A stretch of 64,000 nucleotides of DNA, taken from Chryseobacterium sp. Bi04. GTDB taxonomy: Bacteria > Bacteroidota > Bacteroidia > Flavobacteriales > Weeksellaceae. The DNA is taken from NCBI RefSeq assembly GCF_918698085.1, contig NZ_CAKKLP010000002.1:248001-312000 (forward strand), written 5' to 3'. Positions 25,409 through 33,916 of the stretch are shown here, one piece after another (within the stretch, counting starts at the first letter, position 1; every line of letters starts with the position of its first letter). The translations under genes and the position numbers were made by a program. The notes under the pieces were generated by a model that saw nothing but the letters and a program-made list of their open reading frames with translations, had not been told where the DNA came from and ran no database searches.

Positions 25409-25583
25409 GTGAATTGATTTATAAGTAAACACTCTGGAAACCGACTTTATTACAATCCTTCTGTAAATAAATATAAATGGTCAATATATTACTTATATTT
25501 CAAATTATCCGATCTGTTTACTTGTGCTGGAATTGAAGCTTATTATATAAATTATACAATGGCACTTAAACCAATTGATTTTT

Positions 25584-25611
25584 AAGCAAAAAATAACATT
25601 AATTTTTGCTT
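25584..25611. terminator. Inverted repeat, possible terminator
   Basis: AAGCAAAAA (25584-25592) and TTTTTGCTT (25603-25611) form a 9-bp stem with a 10-nt loop upstream of ppc, in the serine hydrolase/ppc divergent spacer. Direction is unclear. Confidence 0.4.
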
Positions 25612-25623
25612 TTTATTCTTAAA

Positions 25624-25645
25624 TTTTTTGTCATTTGTCAATTAA
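25624..25645. repeat. 22-bp direct repeat, right copy
   Basis: Identical to 23884-23905; see that entry. Confidence 0.8.
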
Positions 25646-25663
25646 TTTAATTCCAAAATCACT

Positions 25664-25671
25664 TACATTTG
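25664..25671 (+). promoter_or_regulatory. Promoter -7 element immediately before ppc
   Basis: TACATTTG ends four bases before the ATG at 25676, again implying a leaderless or nearly leaderless mRNA if this is the promoter. Confidence 0.5.
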
Positions 25672-25675
25672 TTAT

Positions 25676-28210
25676 ATGATACACGACCAACGCGCAGAAA
25701 AATTCAGGCAGATTGTGGAAAATAAATTCCAGATTTACAATTCATTATTTATGAGCCTGCCTTATGATAAAATGACCAATATCGGGATGCTTCTTCCGTT
25801 TCTTTATGAGGAAAGCAGAACCGGTTATGAAGCAGGAAAAACTCCTGAGGAAATTGTAGAAGAATTTTTTAAGAATCATACAGACCTTCAGACGGAGGAA
25901 CAAAAACTGGAGCTTCTTTTTAAAATCATTCAATATATAGAAAGACAGGTTGTTTTGTTTGACAGTATTGAGGACGCTGCCTTTCCTAACCTTCATTCCG
26001 AAAGTGACAGCGGAACGGTGACCAACCTTTTTGAACGTTCTTTCCAGGATCATAAAATTGAAAAGGTACGCGAAAAATTAAAGGATTTTACGGTCAAGGT
26101 TGTATTTACAGCTCACCCTACGCAATTTTATCCGAGCTCAGTACAGAGAATTATTCAGGATTTAAGAGGAGCGATCACCAGTGATTCTGTCACACAGATT
26201 GATACCCTTTTGCAGCAGCTTGGAAAAACACCTTTTGTTAATAAGGAAAAACCAACGCCCATAGATGAGGCTCTGAGTATTATTTCCTATTTAAGATATG
26301 TGTATTATGATACCATTGGTGAACTGTTTACGAAGATCAAAAAAACTTTTGGAAACGGACATTTCCACCTGCATGAAGATATTATCCAGCTTGGTTTCTG
26401 GCCGGGAGGAGATAGAGACGGGAATCCTTTTGTAACAGCTGATGTTACCAAAAGAGTATCGGAAGAACTTCGCTCTGCAATTTTAAAATCCTATTACAGC
26501 CATTTGAAATTTATCAGAAGAAGATTGAGTTTTAGAGGGGTTTCGGAGGTTTTGACTCAGCTAAGTGAAGAATTGTATACTGCTATTTTTGATGGTAAAA
26601 GTATTACGGCAGAAGATATTTTAAAAAGAGCCGATGAAGCAGAGAAAATATTAATTAATGAGCATAATTCTCTGTTTTTAGATCTTTTGGCGAACTTCAG
26701 GGACCGTGTGAAAATTTTTGGAACTCACTTTGCAACTTTAGATATCAGACAAGACAGCAGGATCCATCAGAAGGTAATAGATGATGTTTTTGCCAAAATA
26801 TATGGAAATGAAGAAGCTGATTCGGAAAAGAAATTCAATACACTGATTCAGATCCCGGAGAAAGTAAATGCAGATGATTTTGAAGATATTGTAAAGGATA
26901 CTCTGTTAACGGTATCACAGGTTTCGGAAATTCAGCGTCTGAATGGATTAAGAGGTATGAACCGTTACATTATTTCCAATTCTGATGCGGTGAAAGATGT
27001 CATGAACGTATATGCTTTCTTTAAAATTTGTGGATACAGAGATGAAGAGATCAATATGGATATTGTTCCGCTTTTTGAGACCATGGAAGGTCTTGCCAAC
27101 GCTAAAAATGTAATGAGCGAGCTATATCAGAATCCAGTTTATAAAAAGCATCTTGAAAAAAGAGGAAACCAACAGACTATTATGCTTGGATTTTCTGATG
27201 GCACAAAAGATGGTGGTTATCTGAAAGCAAACTGGGAAATCTACCAGGCAAAAGAACTTCTTACGAAACTCTCTGAAGAGAATAACATCAAAGTTGTATT
27301 TTTTGACGGAAGAGGAGGCCCACCGGCAAGAGGAGGAGGGAAGACCCATGACTTCTACGCTTCACAGGGGAAAACAATTGCCAACAATAAAATTGAACTC
27401 ACTATTCAGGGGCAAACCATTACCAGTATTTTTGGAAACAAAGAACAGGCAAAATACAACTTCGAACAGCTTCTGACCGCCGGAGTTGAAAATGATGTAT
27501 TTAAAAATGCAAAAAAAGACCTTACCGAAAAAGAAAGAGCATTAATTATTGAACTGGCCAATATGAGCTATCAGAAATATTCAGATCTTAAGGCTCATCC
27601 CATGTTTGTTCCCTATCTGCAGGAAATGAGTACTCTGGAATATTATGGAAAAACAAATATAGGAAGCCGTCCTTCCAAAAGAGGAAATGGAAACGAACTG
27701 AAATTTGAAGATTTAAGAGCCATTCCGTTTGTGGGATCATGGTCACAATTAAAGCAAAATGTTCCCGGATTCTTTGGTTTTGGATATGCTATGCAGCAGA
27801 TGAAAGAGAAGGGAAGGTTTGAAGAAGTAAGAGAACTGTATAAAGGTTCTGATTTCTTTAAAACTTTAGTGTTAAACTCTATGATGAGTATGAACAAGTC
27901 TTATTTTCCTTTAACCTATTATATTAAAAATAATCCTAAATTCGGTGCATTCTGGAATATTCTTTTTGATGAATATGAACTTTCAAAAGAGATTATGCTG
28001 GAGTTAACAGGTTTTAAAATGCTTCAGGAGGAAGATCCTTTATCCAGAAAGTCGGTTAAAATCCGTGAAAAAATTGTACTTCCGCTGCTAAGTATTCAGC
28101 AGTATGCTTTAATGAAAATCCAGAAAGGGGAAGGCAATAAAGAAGCCTATGAAAAGCTGGTGACCCGTTCCTTATTCGGAAATATTAATGCAAGCAGAAA
28201 TTCAGCGTAA
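25676..28210 (+). CDS. ppc: Phosphoenolpyruvate carboxylase
   Basis: Ppc makes oxaloacetate from PEP and bicarbonate, replenishing the TCA cycle. At 844 residues it is slightly shorter than the E. coli enzyme. The catalytic His is H147 in FTAHPTQ. WPGGDRDGNP is at 242-251. The conserved Arg/Gly loop reads FFDGRGGPPARGGGKT, with GRGGPPARGGG at 545-555, where the usual motif is GRGGxxxRGGGP, a mild deviation seen in divergent bacterial enzymes. The C-terminal RNINASRNSA resembles the usual end (NTG). It is monocistronic, with a terminator behind it. Confidence 0.95.
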   Translation: MIHDQRAEKFRQIVENKFQIYNSLFMSLPYDKMTNIGMLLPFLYEESRTGYEAGKTPEEIVEEFFKNHTDLQTEEQKLELLFKIIQYIERQVVLFDSIEDAAFPNLHSESDSGTVTNLFERSFQDHKIEKVREKLKDFTVKVVFTAHPTQFYPSSVQRIIQDLRGAITSDSVTQIDTLLQQLGKTPFVNKEKPTPIDEALSIISYLRYVYYDTIGELFTKIKKTFGNGHFHLHEDIIQLGFWPGGDRDGNPFVTADVTKRVSEELRSAILKSYYSHLKFIRRRLSFRGVSEVLTQLSEELYTAIFDGKSITAEDILKRADEAEKILINEHNSLFLDLLANFRDRVKIFGTHFATLDIRQDSRIHQKVIDDVFAKIYGNEEADSEKKFNTLIQIPEKVNADDFEDIVKDTLLTVSQVSEIQRLNGLRGMNRYIISNSDAVKDVMNVYAFFKICGYRDEEINMDIVPLFETMEGLANAKNVMSELYQNPVYKKHLEKRGNQQTIMLGFSDGTKDGGYLKANWEIYQAKELLTKLSEENNIKVVFFDGRGGPPARGGGKTHDFYASQGKTIANNKIELTIQGQTITSIFGNKEQAKYNFEQLLTAGVENDVFKNAKKDLTEKERALIIELANMSYQKYSDLKAHPMFVPYLQEMSTLEYYGKTNIGSRPSKRGNGNELKFEDLRAIPFVGSWSQLKQNVPGFFGFGYAMQQMKEKGRFEEVRELYKGSDFFKTLVLNSMMSMNKSYFPLTYYIKNNPKFGAFWNILFDEYELSKEIMLELTGFKMLQEEDPLSRKSVKIREKIVLPLLSIQQYALMKIQKGEGNKEAYEKLVTRSLFGNINASRNSA

Positions 28211-28246
28211 TGTAATTTTTTACAATACAGTGAAAATAGATATCAG

Positions 28247-28272
28247 AAAACGGGCTTATGTCCGTTTTTTTT
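28247..28272 (+). terminator. Terminator after ppc
   Basis: An AAAACGGGC arm pairs with GTCCGTTTT (one G-U pair, TTAT loop) and is followed by a T run. Confidence 0.82.
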
Positions 28273-28363
28273 ATTTTTAACCTAGGCCTAATGGTTTCAG
28301 CCGTAATTTAATTTCTATAATAAGGCAGGACGATATTTATAAGCATTACAGATTAAAAAAATA

Positions 28364-29968
28364 TTATTCTTTTATGAATTTTTCAAAATGAAACCTGTCT
28401 TTCAACTGAATTTTAAGGTAATAAACCCCTTTTGCAAAATCTTCCACCTTTATAGATTTTTGTTTATTGTTTTTCCTGATCAGTCTTCCCAAATGATCAT
28501 AAACTTCCAATGAGGTTACTTCATTTTCAGTTCTTACATTCAGGATATTTTTAGCAGGGTTCGGATAGATGATAGAGTTGTCTTTTTTGGCAGTTTCCGA
28601 AGTGCTTAATACTGAATTATATAAACTTCCGAAATTCAGAATACCATATCCCATCTGATCGGTGTGGTTGGGGTAAAGAGAAGCTGTTTGTCTCAGCTTT
28701 GTCCTCATCAGATCTCTGTCCATCGTTGGGAATGCCTGAATGAAACAAGCGGTACCACCTGCTGCAATGGGGGTCGCAATAGAAGTTCCGTTGAGAATAA
28801 TGGTGGTGTTATTATTAACTGTAGTGGTGGCTGTGCCCTGGGCACTTCCATCAGGCTTTATTGTTCCCAAAGAATTAGGCCCATAAGAAGAAAATCCTGA
28901 AGAGTTCCCCGAAGAGTCTACAGCTCCAACTGTGAATACTTTCGCATTGTCTGCCGGTGTTAACAGATAATGCCAGGGTTCCAGCCCGGAATTTCCAGCT
29001 GCAGCAAGAACAAATATTCCTTTTTCGGCAGCTATTTGTGCCGCTCTTGCAATAAAAGAAGTTGTTCCGTTCATATCTGCATAGGTGTAATTGTATTGGG
29101 AATCATCAAAAACACTATATCCCAGAGAAGAGGTGATCATTTCTACGCCCTTTCTGTCTGCTTCCTCAGCAGCCTCAATCCAATATACTTCTTCTTCCGG
29201 GATTTCTACTCCAGCCTTTTCACTGCGGTAAAGATAAAAATCAGCATTAGGAGCAGATCCTACAAATGTATTTTCCAAATAACCTCCCATAGCACCCAAA
29301 ACCACAGAACCATGCTCACTTAAAGAAATATTATAAATGTCATTGGTTTTAGTCACAAAATCATAACCTCCTTTTATATGATTATTGGTCCGCAGCCTTG
29401 AGAATGCAGATCCGGTATCTACAAAAGGAAATCCTGCATCAATAACAGCTATGGAAATTCCTGTTCCTGTATATCCTGCCAGATGAAGGGGTCTTATATT
29501 GAGCTGGTCTATCTGTGCTGTTCCTGATCCATAATCAAAAGTTGTAAGTGTTTTACCGGTGCCGGAAGTATTTTTCCATTTATCAACAGGCTTTATTTTA
29601 GGAACTCCGGAACTGTTTCTTGCAAAACTTTGAACCGATAAAACAAAGGGCTGTGCCTGTAAAGTTGCTATTTGAGCTGGAGTGGCATTCACAGCGGCTC
29701 CGTTCAGCCATTTGGAATAATCGGTAACCGTGAATCCCAGATTTTGCAGATTCTGGAGATAAGAAAGTTCAATAGGAGCGTCCTTATCATCAAGCGATAT
29801 TCCCAGTGCAGTACGTCTGTCAAGGGATTTTTGAGAAAGTTCTGAAAGTGGATTGGCAAAAAAAGCGGCTTTATTGGGCTTATCTGTGAAATATACAAAA
29901 ACGAGTTGTGTTTGGGCCTGAGAAATGGAATAACCTGCTAATAAACAAAAGAGTAAAATTTTATTCAT
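28364..29968 (-). CDS. Secreted subtilisin-like S8 peptidase with T9SS tail
   Basis: This 534-residue S8 serine protease has a signal peptide (1-19) and an N-terminal prodomain region. The catalytic triad is D177 (AVIDAGFPF), H219 (EHGSVVLGAMGG) and S396 (GTSIATPIAAGG). The C-terminal 70 residues form a type A T9SS sorting domain (IYPNPAKNILNV ... KGVYYLKIQ ... FEKFIKE), so it should be moved across the outer membrane by the type IX system. It probably digests extracellular protein. It diverges from the DegT gene across a short gap. Confidence 0.95.
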   Translation of the reverse strand: MNKILLFCLLAGYSISQAQTQLVFVYFTDKPNKAAFFANPLSELSQKSLDRRTALGISLDDKDAPIELSYLQNLQNLGFTVTDYSKWLNGAAVNATPAQIATLQAQPFVLSVQSFARNSSGVPKIKPVDKWKNTSGTGKTLTTFDYGSGTAQIDQLNIRPLHLAGYTGTGISIAVIDAGFPFVDTGSAFSRLRTNNHIKGGYDFVTKTNDIYNISLSEHGSVVLGAMGGYLENTFVGSAPNADFYLYRSEKAGVEIPEEEVYWIEAAEEADRKGVEMITSSLGYSVFDDSQYNYTYADMNGTTSFIARAAQIAAEKGIFVLAAAGNSGLEPWHYLLTPADNAKVFTVGAVDSSGNSSGFSSYGPNSLGTIKPDGSAQGTATTTVNNNTTIILNGTSIATPIAAGGTACFIQAFPTMDRDLMRTKLRQTASLYPNHTDQMGYGILNFGSLYNSVLSTSETAKKDNSIIYPNPAKNILNVRTENEVTSLEVYDHLGRLIRKNNKQKSIKVEDFAKGVYYLKIQLKDRFHFEKFIKE

Positions 29969-30055
29969 CGTATTATTTTGTATAAAGATAAAAACAAAAT
30001 CAATAAAATTTTTGATAGGATTTTAAAATCCTTATTTTTACACAAATATTTATTT

Positions 30056-31180
30056 ATGAAAAAAATTCAGATGGTTGACTTGCAAAGTCAGTATTACAAA
30101 ATAAAAAATGATGTAGACAATGCAGTTTTAAATGTAATGGATTCTGCGGCTTTTATCAACGGACCTGAAGTAAAGTCTTTCCAGAATGAATTGGAGTCTT
30201 ATTTAGACGTAAAACATGTGATTCCATGTGCGAATGGAACAGATGCTTTACAGATTGCCCTGATGGCATTGGATCTGAAAGAAGGGGATGAGGTCATTAC
30301 TGCTGATTTTACCTTTGCAGCAACGGTGGAAGTGATACACCTTCTTAAATTAAAATCTGTTTTGGTAGATGTTGATTATGACACTTTTACAATCTCAACA
30401 GAAGAATTGAGAAAAGCCATTACGCCAAAAACAAAGGCCATTATTCCTGTACATTTATTTGGACAGTGTGCCAATATGGAAGAAATTTTAAAAATTGCTG
30501 AAGAGCATAATTTATATGTTATTGAAGACAATGCACAGGCAATAGGTGCAGAATATACATTCTCTGACGGTACAGTAAAGTATGCAGGAACCATGTCTAC
30601 AGTGGGAACAACATCTTTCTTTCCTTCAAAAAACCTGGGATGCTATGGTGATGGTGGTGCTATTTTCACCAATAATGATGAGCTGGCACACCGTTTAAGG
30701 GGAATTGTAAACCATGGTATGTATGAAAGGTACTATCATGATGAAGTAGGCGTAAATTCCCGTTTAGACAGTATTCAGGCGGCCGTTTTAAGAAAAAAAC
30801 TTCCTCACCTGGATTCTTACAACGAAGCGAGAAGAAAAGCCGCGGATTACTATGATGAAGCATTTGCAGGAAATCCCAATATTCTTACTCCCAAAAGATC
30901 CGAAAACTCTACTCATGTTTTCCACCAATATACATTAAGAATCCTGAATGGAAAACGTAATGAACTTCAGAAATTCTTAACGGAGAAAGAAATTCCGGCT
31001 ATGATCTATTATCCGGTAGCATTGAGAAAGCAGAAAGCCTATTTCCAGGAAAGCAATGATGCTGATTTTGTGAATACAGACAAGCTTTTGGATCAGGTAG
31101 TTTCTCTGCCAATGCATACAGAATTAGACGAAGAGCAACTGAAGTATATTACAGATGCTGTGCTTGAGTTTATGAAGTAA
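30056..31180 (+). CDS. DegT/DnrJ/EryC1/StrS aminotransferase
   Basis: PLP-dependent aminotransferase of about 374 residues that makes amino sugars on nucleotide-sugar substrates. I start at ATG 30056 (MKKIQMVDLQSQY), which aligns with the family N-terminus. The longer frame upstream is AT-rich and not family-like. The PLP lysine is K192 in SFFPSKNLG. GDGGAIFTN and HGMYERYYHDEVGVNSR are characteristic. It overlaps the next small gene by one base (TAATGA), so the two are translationally linked. Confidence 0.9.
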   Translation: MKKIQMVDLQSQYYKIKNDVDNAVLNVMDSAAFINGPEVKSFQNELESYLDVKHVIPCANGTDALQIALMALDLKEGDEVITADFTFAATVEVIHLLKLKSVLVDVDYDTFTISTEELRKAITPKTKAIIPVHLFGQCANMEEILKIAEEHNLYVIEDNAQAIGAEYTFSDGTVKYAGTMSTVGTTSFFPSKNLGCYGDGGAIFTNNDELAHRLRGIVNHGMYERYYHDEVGVNSRLDSIQAAVLRKKLPHLDSYNEARRKAADYYDEAFAGNPNILTPKRSENSTHVFHQYTLRILNGKRNELQKFLTEKEIPAMIYYPVALRKQKAYFQESNDADFVNTDKLLDQVVSLPMHTELDEEQLKYITDAVLEFMK

Positions 31181-31593
31181 TGAAAAAAAAGATATTTAAA
31201 TATAGGCTGGTTTATTACTTAGCGGTAGCAATGAGTCTATTATTTTTTATAATATCATCATTTTCAATTCTGAATTTATTTGATGATTTCAGCATATTTA
31301 AAACGATGTTTATTGGTACTTCAATTGTTATTAATTTATTTGCATTTATTAATTTGATTGAAAAATATAATAAAGCTGTTTTATTTCTAAATCTTAGCTT
31401 ATCTTTAGCTATAGTTGCGCTGGGATATCCTATACTATTAGTGGCTTTAAGTGGAAGATATTATGATGTATGGAATTTCAGATTTAAATTTTGGATTTTA
31501 TTTATTCTTATTTTAGCCATTGTCAATATATTTAAAGTGAGAGTAAACAGCGGAATTAACGAAATAGAAAACATAGGAAAACACGAAGATTAA
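31180..31593 (+). CDS. Small membrane protein
   Basis: A 137-residue protein with four hydrophobic stretches (about 8-32, 39-58, 65-88 and 99-118) and a Lys/Glu-rich tail. AT-rich and Leu/Ile/Phe-rich, without a family match that I can make. Its ATG overlaps the stop codon of the DegT aminotransferase gene and it is followed 9 nt later by galE. It may help a membrane step of the sugar pathway, but that is inference. Confidence 0.65.
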   Translation: MKKKIFKYRLVYYLAVAMSLLFFIISSFSILNLFDDFSIFKTMFIGTSIVINLFAFINLIEKYNKAVLFLNLSLSLAIVALGYPILLVALSGRYYDVWNFRFKFWILFILILAIVNIFKVRVNSGINEIENIGKHED

Positions 31594-31602
31594 AAAATAA
31601 AA

Positions 31603-32622
31603 ATGGCAATACTTGTAACAGGAGGACTTGGATATATTGGTTCCCACACAGTGGTAGAACTTCTTAATAATGGCTTTGAGGTCATTATTGTAGATGATTT
31701 GTCCCATTCAGAGAAATTTATTTTAAATAATATTGAGGAAATTACAGGTAAAAAGCCGGTTTTTTATCCTTTTGATTTAAAAAGAAAAGAACTGCTTCAT
31801 CAGGTTTTTGAGGCTCACCCTATTGAAGGCTGTATTAATTTTGCTGCTTATAAGGCGGTGGGAGAAAGCCAGGTAAAACCTGTGGATTATTATGAGAATA
31901 ATCTGTTTACTCTTATTAATATCCTTCAGGAGTTTAAAGATAGAGAAATTTCCAATTTTATTTTCAGTTCATCCTGTACAGTGTATGGGCAAGCTGATGT
32001 AATGCCAATTGATGAAAATACTCCTTTAAAAATGCCTGAAAGTGTATATGGCAAAACAAAACAAATGGGTGAGGAAATCCTGATTGATTTTGCAAAGGCC
32101 TACCACAGAAAAATATCATTATTGAGGTATTTTAATCCCATTGGAGCACATCCCTCTGCAAAACTTGGCGAACTGCCTATTGGAGTTCCCAATAATTTAG
32201 TCCCGTATGTTATGCAGACTGCTTCAGGAATCCGTGAGAAACTAAGCGTGTGGGGAGATGATTATCCAACAGAAGACGGAACTGCGGTTCGTGATTATAT
32301 CTATGTAGTTGATCTTGCAAAAGCCCATGTTTCTGCCTTAAGAAAACTGATAGAGAATCAATCCGAAGAAGCCGTGATAGATATTTATAATTTGGGAACG
32401 GGAAGAGGATCATCTGTTTTGGAAGTTGTCAAGGCTTTTGAAACAGCAAATGATGTAGAAGTTCCTTATCAGATATGTGCCAGAAGAGAAGGTGATATTA
32501 CAATTGCCTATGCTGATCCGGGTAAAGCCGAGAAAGAGCTTGGATGGAAGTCTGAAACATCCCTGGAAGAATCTCTACGGACAACCTGGGAATGGCAGAA
32601 GTACCTGAATTCTAGAAATTAA
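31603..32622 (+). CDS. galE: UDP-glucose 4-epimerase
   Basis: A short-chain dehydrogenase-type epimerase of 339 residues that interconverts UDP-glucose and UDP-galactose (some homologues also UDP-GlcNAc/GalNAc). The NAD loop is GGLGYIGSH (7-15). The catalytic Tyr-Lys pair is Y149 and K153 in SVYGKTK. SSSCTVYGQ provides the catalytic Ser/Thr region. AVRDYIYVVDLAKAH and GWKSETSLEES are family signatures. It is part of the same-strand cluster 30056-33871. Confidence 0.93.
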   Translation: MAILVTGGLGYIGSHTVVELLNNGFEVIIVDDLSHSEKFILNNIEEITGKKPVFYPFDLKRKELLHQVFEAHPIEGCINFAAYKAVGESQVKPVDYYENNLFTLINILQEFKDREISNFIFSSSCTVYGQADVMPIDENTPLKMPESVYGKTKQMGEEILIDFAKAYHRKISLLRYFNPIGAHPSAKLGELPIGVPNNLVPYVMQTASGIREKLSVWGDDYPTEDGTAVRDYIYVVDLAKAHVSALRKLIENQSEEAVIDIYNLGTGRGSSVLEVVKAFETANDVEVPYQICARREGDITIAYADPGKAEKELGWKSETSLEESLRTTWEWQKYLNSRN

Positions 32623-32640
32623 CTCTTAAAATCACATACT

Positions 32641-33405
32641 ATGGCCTGGAATCCTGAAGTGTATGACCAGTTTAAAGATGAGCGTTCAGCTCCCTTTATT
32701 GATTTACTGAAACTCGTTGAGTCAAGATCAGGTTTATCCGTTATAGATTTAGGTTGCGGTACCGGAGAACTTACTTCTAAGCTTTTAGATTACCTTGAAG
32801 ATTCCAAGGTGTTGGGAATAGACTCTTCTGAAGAGATGCTGGAGAAAGCTGCTCATTTTGAAACAAGCAGACTGAGATTTGAGAAAAAGAGTATCGAAGA
32901 TCAGCTTCATCTTTCCGAGAGGTATGATCTGATTATTTCCAATGCAGCGATTCAATGGTGTGATAACCATAAGGAGCTTTTTCCAAGGATTATAAGTAAA
33001 ATTAAAGAAGGTGGCCAATTAGCTGTACAGATTCCATCCAATCATGAATATGTAGTGCATCAGCTGCTTAGAAAAACAGCAGGCAGGGAGCCTTATAAAA
33101 CAGCATACAATTCCTGGGAAAGAGCATATACAGTTTTACCTATTGAAGACTATGCAAGAATATTATTTGATCATAAAGGCAGAGAAATCACCGTTTATGA
33201 AAAGGTATTCCCTCATGTTCTGGCCAATGCCGATGCTGTATTTACATGGGCTTCAGGAACAGCTATGCTTCCTTATATTGAGAGGCTTCCCGATGATATG
33301 AAAGAACAATTTAAAAACGATTATAAAACCGAATTACAAAACATCTTCCCTGAATCACCGGTCTTTTATCCATTTAAAAGAACATTTATTTCAGCGAAGT
33401 TTTAA
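32641..33405 (+). CDS. Class I SAM-dependent methyltransferase (Tam-like)
   Basis: This 254-residue Rossmann methyltransferase has motif I VIDLGCGTG at 34-42, LGIDSSEEML at about 58-67 as motif II and ISNAAIQWC as motif IV. The sequence MAWNPEVYDQFKDERSAPF at the start and the FTWASGTAMLPY segment resemble trans-aconitate 2-methyltransferase. The substrate is not proven. It starts 19 nt after galE and may be cotranscribed with it. Confidence 0.85.
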   Translation: MAWNPEVYDQFKDERSAPFIDLLKLVESRSGLSVIDLGCGTGELTSKLLDYLEDSKVLGIDSSEEMLEKAAHFETSRLRFEKKSIEDQLHLSERYDLIISNAAIQWCDNHKELFPRIISKIKEGGQLAVQIPSNHEYVVHQLLRKTAGREPYKTAYNSWERAYTVLPIEDYARILFDHKGREITVYEKVFPHVLANADAVFTWASGTAMLPYIERLPDDMKEQFKNDYKTELQNIFPESPVFYPFKRTFISAKF

Positions 33406-33418
33406 TTTTAAAATTAAT

Positions 33419-33871
33419 ATGAAGACACAGAGAATAGGTATTACATTTTCCTCATTTGATTTATTACACGCTGGGCATATTAAGATGCTTGAAGAAGCTA
33501 AAACAGTATGCGATTATTTGATCGTTGGGCTTCAGATTGATCCGTCCCACGACCGTCCGAACAAAAATAAGCCAAGTCAGACTATCGTTGAACGATATAT
33601 TCAGCTGAAGGCTGTGAATGCTGTAGATGAGATTATCCCTTATTATACAGAAGAAGATCTGTTGGATATTTTGAAATCTTTTGTTATCGATGTAAGAATT
33701 ATCGGAGACGATTATATGGATAGAGATTTTACCGGGAAAACTTATTGTGAAGAAAAAGGAATAGAGATCTTTTATAACAAAAGAGACCACCGGTTTTCTA
33801 CCAGCGACCTTAGACGAAGAATTTATGAAGCCGAAAAAGAAAAAGATACAAAGACAGAATCTGTAAAATAA
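33419..33871 (+). CDS. Nucleotidyltransferase (cytidylyltransferase family)
   Basis: A 150-residue nucleotidylyltransferase of the HxGH fold: HAGH at 17-20, the ERYIQLKAV stretch, and FSTSDLRRRI near the C-terminus, equivalent to the RTxGISTT motif of glycerol-3-phosphate cytidylyltransferase. It probably activates a phosphorylated polyol or sugar with CTP for a surface polymer or phospholipid head group. It is the last gene of the cluster and is followed by a terminator. Confidence 0.85.
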   Translation: MKTQRIGITFSSFDLLHAGHIKMLEEAKTVCDYLIVGLQIDPSHDRPNKNKPSQTIVERYIQLKAVNAVDEIIPYYTEEDLLDILKSFVIDVRIIGDDYMDRDFTGKTYCEEKGIEIFYNKRDHRFSTSDLRRRIYEAEKEKDTKTESVK

Positions 33872-33877
33872 AACAAT

Positions 33878-33909
33878 AAAAAATCCCGAAAAGTACTTTT
33901 CGGGATTTT
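33878..33909. terminator. Bidirectional terminator
   Basis: Perfect 14-bp arms (33879-33892 and 33895-33908), A run on the left and T run on the right. It serves both the nucleotidyltransferase and the convergent outer-membrane protein gene. Confidence 0.9.
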
Positions 33910-33916
33910 GTTTGTA

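Noticed and set aside
29978..30055. 26-codon N-terminal extension of the DegT aminotransferase
   Set aside because: It is AT-rich, overlaps the divergent promoter zone and lies outside the family N-terminus.
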